From NCBI GenBank assembly GCA_017530465.1, contig JAFXMJ010000118.1:1-11620 (forward strand): a stretch of 11,620 nucleotides of DNA. The letters run 5' to 3'. The DNA comes from Bacteroidales bacterium. GTDB taxonomy: Bacteria; Bacteroidota; Bacteroidia; Bacteroidales; UBA3824. A model generated the notes under the pieces. It was not told the DNA's origin and did not search any database. It was given only the letters and a program-made list of their open reading frames with translations. The first letter of the stretch is position 1; each line of letters starts with the position of its first letter. Of this stretch, positions 1 through 5,688 are shown piece by piece. A program made the position numbers and the translations under genes.

Positions 1-1035
1 GGTACCTACGCCATCTTCACCAATCTGCGGGTATGTTGATTGATATTGATCGCCCCAATCCTGATGACTTGTAACGAAGTCGCTGCTTACGCAGAACTGT
101 ACGTTTTCAGGCTTTCCGTCGAAGGTTACAGACACCGAAGCCCACTCTTCCTTCACAGCAATATTAACAGCTGTATATTGTCCCTTGAATGTGAGGACCT
201 TAGGAGTATCATACTTCAGATTCTTCTCTTCTTCGGTCAGCTCCGGTACGTCTGACTGCTTGGGAGCTTCCTTCCACCAGTCTTCCTTCGGTGCACTCTC
301 GATGTTGTCGGCAGTGATAGGATCGTCAATGAAAACATCTACGCCGTCATCGGCAGGCTGATGCTCCTTAACGAAGAATGCGCTGTAGTCGTCGGTCTCC
401 AAGAAACCATTGTTAACTACCTCGATACCATTGATCTTGAAGCTAATCTGATCGAAGTAGTAGGTGTTTGCTTCGTGGTAGTCGTTGAGGTTGAAGCAAA
501 TCATATTGCCACCGTTCATCTCAGCGGAGAACACACCCGTTTTCTTGTATTCCGTCCACTCGGTGTCGAAAGGAACTGAACCTACAGCAGCATAGTGCAT
601 ATAGTGACCAGCGCCATTGTGAACCTGGGTACCGATAGCTGTCACAGTCGTCTCTTTACCTTCATTGTCAGTGTAAGTAGCTTCAACCTTCTTCTCAGCC
701 TTTACCCACAACGAAATCTCCCACTCGTCACCTGTGACGAAAGGAACGTTTGACTTGAACCAGAACTGGCTGTCCCATGTGTGCTTTTCGAGATCCTGAG
801 TGTGTACCACGATGTACTTGTTCTCGTCAGCTTTCTGCTCTTCACCGTTGCCGTTGCCGTTACCGTTGCCGTTACCGTTACCGTTTTCACCACTGTTGTT
901 GCCGTTGTTGTTGTTCGGGGTCGGAGCGGGTGCGGGATCGTCGTCGTCGTCACCGCAGGATGTGCCTACGAATGTGAAAGCAACCATACCTGCAAGAGCG
1001 AGCATCCAAGATGCCCTGAAAAATTTTCTCTTCAT
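1..1035 (-). CDS. Surface lipoprotein with carbohydrate-binding-like region, 3' end beyond window
   Basis: The frame is open from ATG at 1035 down to the left edge (345 codons, no stop seen). The N-terminus is a lipoprotein signal: Lys/Arg at 2-4, a hydrophobic stretch at 8-23, and the lipobox-like VGTSC with Cys27 as the lipidated residue. Five Asp (29-33) follow. In Bacteroidota, acidic residues soon after the Cys are associated with export to the cell surface. Next come a Pro/Asn-rich linker and seven Asn-Gly dipeptides (51-64), a flexible spacer. Residues 86-205 are beta-rich with aromatics and end in YYFDQISFKING, typical of the last strand of CBM4/9-like jelly rolls. A second beta-rich region starts near 275. 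Binding of a glycan at the cell surface is inferred and no ligand can be named. Codons favour GCT, GGT and GTT, unlike the GCC/GGC-rich genes on the right, which may indicate high expression. It has its own promoter and is probably not in an operon with the transporter upstream. Confidence 0.88.
   Translation of the reverse strand, partial: MKRKFFRASWMLALAGMVAFTFVGTSCGDDDDDPAPAPTPNNNNGNNSGENGNGNGNGNGNGNGEEQKADENKYIVVHTQDLEKHTWDSQFWFKSNVPFVTGDEWEISLWVKAEKKVEATYTDNEGKETTVTAIGTQVHNGAGHYMHYAAVGSVPFDTEWTEYKKTGVFSAEMNGGNMICFNLNDYHEANTYYFDQISFKINGIEVVNNGFLETDDYSAFFVKEHQPADDGVDVFIDDPITADNIESAPKEDWWKEAPKQSDVPELTEEEKNLKYDTPKVLTFKGQYTAVNIAVKEEWASVSVTFDGKPENVQFCVSSDFVTSHQDWGDQYQSTYPQIGEDGVGT
844..885 (-). 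repeat. Hexanucleotide repeat (GGYAAC-type) encoding (Asn-Gly)7
   Basis: On the minus strand seven consecutive AAC-GGY hexamers encode Asn-Gly seven times (residues 51-64 of the lipoprotein). The third bases vary between T and C, so the protein repeat is exact while the DNA repeat is imperfect. It lies between the lipobox/Asp run and the folded region, so it most likely acts as a flexible tether. Copy number could vary between strains by slippage; this is inference. Confidence 0.85.
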
Positions 1036-1094
1036 AATGTGTGTTGTTTTAGATAAGTTAATAATACAATGTAATTGGTTTATTAATTACGCTC

Positions 1095-1126
1095 CAAATT
1101 TAAAACCATTTTTTTTATCCACCAAA
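1095..1126 (-). promoter_or_regulatory. Bacteroidota-type promoter of the lipoprotein gene
   Basis: On the minus strand a TTTG (-33 element, 1126-1123) is followed after exactly 20 nt by TAAATTTG (-7 element, 1102-1095). This matches the known TTTG-N19/21-TAnnTTTG consensus of the primary Bacteroidota sigma factor. Transcription would start near 1088, giving a leader of about 50 nt before the ATG at 1035. The fit of sequence, spacing and distance to the start makes this convincing. Confidence 0.8.
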
Positions 1127-1208
1127 AAAAAATGCAACTTTTTTTTAAAAAAACGTTTACATTTTCTTAACATACTGATTACAAATACATTACAAATCAA
1201 CATTTTTT
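1127..1208. other. A/T-rich spacer after the transporter gene: possible weak terminator and direct repeat
   Basis: Between the transporter stop codon and the lipoprotein promoter the DNA is almost pure A/T. A run of A (1124-1132), the hexamer TGCAAC and a run of T (1139-1146) could form an A-T hairpin on either strand. It overlaps the -33 element and would be weak because the stem has no G-C pairs, so termination here is only possible. Two copies of attacaaat begin at 1178 and 1189, an 11-bp spacing of about one helical turn. No gene is seen. Confidence 0.3.
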
Positions 1209-2891
1209 TTACTCGCCACCAGTATAATTGCTTGCCTGAACTACATTGATGACATAATCGCCAAGGTGTTCGCACTCGTTGATGAAGTCCATATACGACA
1301 CGCATAGTTCGTAGGTATATTTGTTGTCGTTGATGTCCTGGATACTGCGCTCCTTGAGCATCTTGCGGTAGGTATTGATGTCCTTCTCTATATTATAAGT
1401 GGTGGTGAGGTCAAATTTCTTGTCGGTATTGTTGAGCATATATATCATATTGTCAAGTGCCTTGTCGATATACAGCAGCATCTTGTCGATGTTGCCCTGC
1501 TGCTCGTCCGTAAATTCGAGCTTCTTCTCGCGCTTGTGGCTGAGGGTGCGTCCGAGGTTGTTGCACGAGTCGCCAATACTCTCGAGTTCCGATACGAGCT
1601 TGAGCATCTTGAGCAACTTGCGCTTGGATTCGGTGGTAAGTCCGCCAGCCTCCATCACCTTATTAATATAGTTGGCGATTTCTATCTCCATCTTGTCGGT
1701 GATGCCCTCGTATTTGGTCACGCGCTCCAAGAGGTTCGTGAACTCGCTCTCCTTTTCTACAGTCATCATGCCCTTCACCATTCCAAACATCTTCTTGCAA
1801 CGCTCGGCAAAGGTGATGATTTCGTTTTGCACTTCGCCAATGGCAACTTCCGATGTGGAGCTGATGGCACCAGTAGGAATGTATTTGAGGCGGAAGTCCT
1901 CCTCCTCCTCCGTAGCCGGCACAAGGCGATACACCATCTTCTCTATCTGCGGCACAAACCATACGAGCAACAACGTATTGAAGGTATTGAAGGCTGTATG
2001 GAACATAGAGAGTTTAAACTTAGGATTGCCATCAGAATGAAGCACATCGGCAACAAACCATTCCACAGCGTCGCACGCCCAATATATCACGGGCAATATG
2101 ATGACAACGCCAATCACATTGAAGAGCATGTGAGCCATAGCGGCACGACGCGACATCCTGTTGCCGGTCATGGAGCCGAGCAGAGCCGTAGCCGTAGTAC
2201 CAATGTTTTGACCCATCGCCAATGCCGCCGCCTGATAGAATCCAAATCCGGGGATGTTCATACCAAAGAGCATCAATGTAATCGCCATTGTAGCCGCCGA
2301 CGACTGCACCACAGCCGTCACCAATGCGCCCACAAGCACAAAGAGTAGTATGGCGTAGTACCTATCGCAATCGAGATGACTGAGAAGATCGGCTACATGT
2401 CCGCTAAGATTGAGATTGTCCGCAGCATCCTGCAAATACGAAAGCCCAAGAAACAGGAGCGAGAAGCCCATTATGGTCTGCGAAATGATTTTGACCTTGC
2501 TACGCTTGATGAAGAAGGCCGGCAGACAGCACGTAAGCAACGGCAGGGCGAATTTGGCAATGTCCATCTCCCCCACCACCGAGATAATCCACACGGTGGC
2601 AGTGGTACCGATATTGGCGCCCATAATGACGCCGATGCTCTGCCGCAAGGTCATCACGCCAGAGGTAACAAGCCCCACGACAATCACCGTGGTCGCCGAG
2701 CTCGATTGCAACATTACCGTCACCACAACGCCGGTCAGGATGCCCATAATCCGGTGCTTGGTCATTACAGAAAGAATTTTGCCAAGTCTTTCGCCGGCAA
2801 ACTTCTCGAGTCCGCTGCTCATCTGCGACATGCCGAAGAGAAACATCGCTATCGCGCCGCACAGGGTCAGCAGATTGATTAGAGTGTCCAT
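1209..2891 (-). CDS. Na+/phosphate cotransporter family protein with PhoU-like C-terminal domain
   Basis: This is a 560-residue inner-membrane protein of the Na/Pi cotransporter (NptA/YjbB-like) family, expected to move inorganic phosphate coupled to sodium. The two family repeats are visible: QSSSATT at 62-68 with GANIGTT at 91-97, and QSSAAT at 196-201 with GQNIGTT at 227-233. They sit among hydrophobic helices covering about residues 1-320. Residues 350-550 are helical and charged, resembling the PhoU domain often fused to this family. The frame is open upstream to 2954, but I choose the ATG at 2891. That start gives the usual family N-terminus beginning directly with a hydrophobic helix, and an exact promoter places transcription start near 2917, downstream of the 2954 Met. 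Length is normal for the fused form. It is probably monocistronic, since the lipoprotein gene behind it has its own promoter. Import versus efflux cannot be decided from sequence. Confidence 0.92.
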   Translation of the reverse strand: MDTLINLLTLCGAIAMFLFGMSQMSSGLEKFAGERLGKILSVMTKHRIMGILTGVVVTVMLQSSSATTVIVVGLVTSGVMTLRQSIGVIMGANIGTTATVWIISVVGEMDIAKFALPLLTCCLPAFFIKRSKVKIISQTIMGFSLLFLGLSYLQDAADNLNLSGHVADLLSHLDCDRYYAILLFVLVGALVTAVVQSSAATMAITLMLFGMNIPGFGFYQAAALAMGQNIGTTATALLGSMTGNRMSRRAAMAHMLFNVIGVVIILPVIYWACDAVEWFVADVLHSDGNPKFKLSMFHTAFNTFNTLLLVWFVPQIEKMVYRLVPATEEEEDFRLKYIPTGAISSTSEVAIGEVQNEIITFAERCKKMFGMVKGMMTVEKESEFTNLLERVTKYEGITDKMEIEIANYINKVMEAGGLTTESKRKLLKMLKLVSELESIGDSCNNLGRTLSHKREKKLEFTDEQQGNIDKMLLYIDKALDNMIYMLNNTDKKFDLTTTYNIEKDINTYRKMLKERSIQDINDNKYTYELCVSYMDFINECEHLGDYVINVVQASNYTGGE

Positions 2892-2923
2892 TGATTCATT
2901 AAGGATGTGTTTATTTTCGGGTA

Positions 2924-2955
2924 CAAAAATATTACATTGTCGCGACATTATCAAA
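2924..2955 (-). promoter_or_regulatory. Bacteroidota-type promoter of the Na/Pi transporter gene
   Basis: On the minus strand TTTG (2955-2952) is followed after 20 nt by TATTTTTG (2931-2924), an exact match to TTTG-N20-TAnnTTTG. Predicted transcription start is near 2917, about 26 nt before the ATG at 2891. This rules against translation starting at 2954, which lies inside the -33 element. No PHO-box-like direct repeat is evident nearby. Confidence 0.78.
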
Positions 2956-3017
2956 ATTTATATCGCAAAATTGTTTTTTTTAACTATAAAATAAGACGAT
3001 GTTTCAATAATAACGTT

Positions 3018-3025
3018 TAATTTTG
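3018..3025 (+). promoter_or_regulatory. Possible -7 element for the DUF5686-type gene
   Basis: TAATTTTG matches the TAnnTTTG -7 consensus, but no TTTG is found 19-21 nt upstream, so only half the promoter is supported. If used, transcription would begin near 3032 and the leader of about 130 nt would contain the whole CACGGAG palindrome. It would be divergent from the transporter promoter at 2924-2955. Confidence 0.35.
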
Positions 3026-3041
3026 CACCGAAATTTAATAA

Positions 3042-3068
3042 ATCTCTCACGGTCAATATCTCTCACGG
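3042..3068 (+). repeat. 11-nt direct repeat at the left edge of the CACGGAG palindrome
   Basis: The 11-mer atctctcacgg occurs at 3042-3052 and again at 3058-3068, a 16-nt period. The second copy starts the left arm of the palindrome at 3059-3142. The right arm (ctccgtgagaga) could therefore pair with either copy, giving two alternative base-pairings. Alternatively this is a remnant of element duplication. Confidence 0.7.
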
Positions 3069-3142
3069 AGACACGGAGTACACGGAGTACACGGAGAATA
3101 ATACCACCCTCCTCTCCGTGCCCTCCGTGCCTCCGTGAGAGA
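3059..3142. repeat. Imperfect palindrome of CACGGAG units in a gene leader
   Basis: The left half holds four CACGGAG units (3064-3070, 3072-3078, 3081-3087, 3090-3096) and the right half three complementary CTCCGTG units (3114-3120, 3123-3129, 3131-3137). As a hairpin: 12 bp (3059-3070 with 3131-3142), one mismatch, 7 bp (3072-3078 with 3123-3129), a 2x2 internal loop, 7 bp (3081-3087 with 3114-3120), and a loop of 26 nt. It ends 23 nt before the ATG at 3166, so it may structure the mRNA leader. Repeats of this style, short G-rich units spaced 8-9 nt and inverted, resemble dispersed intergenic repeats of REP/MITE type. Whether it is dispersed cannot be told from one copy. Confidence 0.8.
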
Positions 3143-3165
3143 CAACTACTAAAACCAGAAGAAAA

Positions 3166-5622
3166 ATGAAATATTTATTTGCTTTTGTTACATCGATTTT
3201 AATTACCCTCAGCGTGGCGCAGGCGCAGACCAAGGTGCGCGGCACAGTCACCGACGGGGAGACGGGCGAGCCGTTGCCATTCGTCAACATCGTATTCAAG
3301 GGCACCACCATCGGCACCATCACTGACGTGGACGGCAATTTCTTCATCCAGGCGCACGTGGACAGCGACACTCTGGAATTTTCGATGATGGGATACACAC
3401 CTTATTTTTATAAGGTGACGCGAGAGGCATATCATGAGGTCAATGTGGTATTGGATCCCGACAGCTACGAACTCAACGAGATTGTGGTGCATCCGGGTGA
3501 AAACCCCGCGTGGCGCATTATGCGCAATGTAGCCGCCAACCGCAAGAAAAACGACCCCGACCGCTTGGACTCTTACAAATTTGAGGTATATAACAAGATG
3601 GAGGTGGACATCAACAACATCCATGGCGACTTCACCGACAGGAGCATACTGCGCAATTTTAGTTTCATTATGAACTACGCCGACACTTCCGCAGAGACCG
3701 GCAAGGTGTTTCTACCGGTGATGATTACCGAATCGCTCTCCGACATATCGTACCGCAACAATCCAACGCGCAAAAAGGAGGTCATCAAGGCTTCCAAAAT
3801 ATCCGGCGTGGAGAATGAGAGCGTATCACAATATACGGGTCAGATGTACATCAATGCCAACATCTACAAAAACTACATCCCCGCATTCGGACACGAATTT
3901 GTATCACCGGTAGCAGATTTCTGGAAGGCTAATTACAAATACTACCTGCTCGACAGTGCATATCAGGACGGACATTACCTGTACCACCTGTCATTCCGCC
4001 CCAAACACAAGCAGACCTACACTTTCAGCGGCGACATGTGGGTGGCTGATACCACGTGGGCAGTCAAGAAGGTGCAGGCGAAGATGGCTACGGATGTCAA
4101 TATCAACTACATCAACAATTACATCATCACCCAGGAATACGATTTTGTGGACTCCACGTGGTTTTTGACCAAAGAGGAGATGTTTATGGACATCAATTTC
4201 ACCGATTCCACAATGGGATTCTTTGGACGCAAGACAATGACGCGCCGCAATGTGGAAATCAATCCTACATTTAGCGACAATACATTCTCGCAGGTGGCTG
4301 TGGAGGAGACCATCGTGGAAGACGGCGCAAACCAGAAGGACGAGAATTATTGGGCAGAATCGCGTCACGAAGACCTCACCGAAAAGGAGCGCAATATCTA
4401 CCAGATGGTGGACTCCATCAAGGAAGTGCCTGTGTTCAAGACAATTACCAACACAGTGGAGATGTTCATAGGCGGCTACTACCCTGTGAAATGGTGGGAA
4501 TTTGGTCCTTACTTCAAATTTCTTAGCCACAATGAGATAGAAGGCTGGCGAATAAGATTTGGAGGGCGTACAAGCAATGAGTTCAGCACCAACCTTATGC
4601 TATCGGCATACGGCGCATACGGATTCAAGGACGAAAAATTCAAGTACGGCCTCGGTATGCTGTACCTTTTCAACAAGAATCCTCGTCGCGGCGTCAATGT
4701 GGAGGTCAAGCACGACTACGAAAAACTCGGGCAGAGCATCAACGCTCTCACCGAAGACAATATTATGTCCACAATCCTCGCCCGCTCCAAAAACATTCAC
4801 CTCCTGCTCGTGGACGAGGTGAAGGGCGAATACGAACACGAATATTTCAACGGATTCAGTAACAAAATAGGCGCAAAATACAAGAACATCACGCCTACCA
4901 AATACATCCCGTTCCGCAACGCCACCCTCGACTACGACTACAAAAACCTCGAGTCTTACGAGCTGACTTACAATCTGCATTTCTGCTACAACGAGAAGTT
5001 TGTATCGGGCGAATTTACGAGGGTGAGCATGGGCAGCAACTTCCCGGAATTTGATCTCGAACTCACCGCCGGCATTTGGGACGACCGTGGCAACTTCAAG
5101 AATTACTACCGCGCCATCGCAATGATTTCGCAAAAAGTGTCGCTCGGGCCTCTTGGCAAGACGCGCTACATATTGGAAGGCGGCAAGGTGTATGGCAACG
5201 TGCCTTTCCCGCTATTGAAACTCCACGAGGGCAACGAAACATACGCCTTCGACAAGTACGCCTTCAATATGATGAACCTCTACGAATTTGCCTCCGACAC
5301 ATACCTCAGCCTCACGGCGGAGCATCATTTCAACGGATTCTTCTTCAATAGGCTGCCACTGCTCCGCAAGCTGAAATGGCGCGAAATCCTTTACGGCAAA
5401 GGGCTCGTAGGCGACATCAGCAACCGCAACTGCCGCGAAAACGCCATCATGGACTTCCCATCCACCCTCGGCGACGTCAATAAGCCCTACTTCGAGGCGG
5501 GAGTCGGCATCGAAAACATCTTCCGTTTCTTCCGCGTGGACGGCGTGTGGAGGCTCTCGCACTTGGACAAGCCCGGCGTATCTAAGTTTGCAGTGCTGGT
5601 AAAGATGCAAGTGATATTGTAG
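3166..5622 (+). CDS. DUF5686-type outer-membrane protein with carboxypeptidase-regulatory-like domain
   Basis: The 818-residue product begins with a signal peptide (hydrophobic 4-18, AQA cleavage after residue 20). Residues 23-98 form a carboxypeptidase-regulatory-like beta-sandwich (GTVTDGETGEPLPFVNI, then TITDVDGNF), the N-terminal module common in Bacteroidota outer-membrane proteins. After NEIVVHPGENPAWRIM comes a long region in the DUF5686 style, with many alternating aromatic/polar strands (for example FGPYFKF, RIRFGGRTSN, YGLGMLYLF) as expected of an outer-membrane beta-barrel. Length is normal for the family. Its function is not established; transport or envelope maintenance is only a guess. 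There is no Shine-Dalgarno, but A-rich sequence precedes the ATG. The leader contains the CACGGAG palindrome. It is probably transcribed alone, because the protease gene 66 nt downstream has its own exact promoter. The protein ends in VIL rather than the aromatic residue common at barrel C-termini. Confidence 0.87.
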   Translation: MKYLFAFVTSILITLSVAQAQTKVRGTVTDGETGEPLPFVNIVFKGTTIGTITDVDGNFFIQAHVDSDTLEFSMMGYTPYFYKVTREAYHEVNVVLDPDSYELNEIVVHPGENPAWRIMRNVAANRKKNDPDRLDSYKFEVYNKMEVDINNIHGDFTDRSILRNFSFIMNYADTSAETGKVFLPVMITESLSDISYRNNPTRKKEVIKASKISGVENESVSQYTGQMYINANIYKNYIPAFGHEFVSPVADFWKANYKYYLLDSAYQDGHYLYHLSFRPKHKQTYTFSGDMWVADTTWAVKKVQAKMATDVNINYINNYIITQEYDFVDSTWFLTKEEMFMDINFTDSTMGFFGRKTMTRRNVEINPTFSDNTFSQVAVEETIVEDGANQKDENYWAESRHEDLTEKERNIYQMVDSIKEVPVFKTITNTVEMFIGGYYPVKWWEFGPYFKFLSHNEIEGWRIRFGGRTSNEFSTNLMLSAYGAYGFKDEKFKYGLGMLYLFNKNPRRGVNVEVKHDYEKLGQSINALTEDNIMSTILARSKNIHLLLVDEVKGEYEHEYFNGFSNKIGAKYKNITPTKYIPFRNATLDYDYKNLESYELTYNLHFCYNEKFVSGEFTRVSMGSNFPEFDLELTAGIWDDRGNFKNYYRAIAMISQKVSLGPLGKTRYILEGGKVYGNVPFPLLKLHEGNETYAFDKYAFNMMNLYEFASDTYLSLTAEHHFNGFFFNRLPLLRKLKWREILYGKGLVGDISNRNCRENAIMDFPSTLGDVNKPYFEAGVGIENIFRFFRVDGVWRLSHLDKPGVSKFAVLVKMQVIL

Positions 5623-5631
5623 GAGATTTTT

Positions 5632-5662
5632 TTTGCAATTATCCGAAATGTTTTTATCTTTG
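5632..5662 (+). promoter_or_regulatory. Bacteroidota-type promoter of the membrane-anchored subtilase gene
   Basis: TTTG (5632-5635) is followed after 19 nt by TATCTTTG (5655-5662), an exact match to the consensus. Transcription would start near 5669, only about 20 nt before the ATG at 5689. It begins right behind the previous stop codon (5620-5622), and its -33 element lies at the end of a run of eight T. I see no G-C hairpin before this T run, so it is not called as a terminator. The promoter marks the start of the three-gene cluster. Confidence 0.8.
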
Positions 5663-5688
5663 GGCGTTGATACAAACATTAGAACATC

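Noticed and set aside
1536..2348. 270-codon plus-strand open frame inside the transporter gene
   Set aside because: It is antisense to the conserved Na/Pi motifs and PhoU-like region, and its product is unrelated to any family I recognise.
2892..2954. Longer transporter start at 2954, adding 21 residues
   Set aside because: The added residues are polar and atypical of the family, and the predicted promoter places transcription start downstream of that codon.
3059..3142. CRISPR array
   Set aside because: The units are only 7 bp, spaced by 1-2 nt, and are inverted in the second half. There are no unique spacers and no cas genes.
3063..3398. Minus-strand open frame encoding a product with a SHGGTEGTE stretch
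   Set aside because: The stretch is simply the translation of the CACGGAG palindrome, and the rest is antisense to the signal peptide and first domain of the DUF5686-type gene.
5623..5640. Rho-independent terminator at the T8 run after the DUF5686-type gene
   Set aside because: No G-C-rich hairpin directly precedes the T run, and the run overlaps the -33 element of the next gene.
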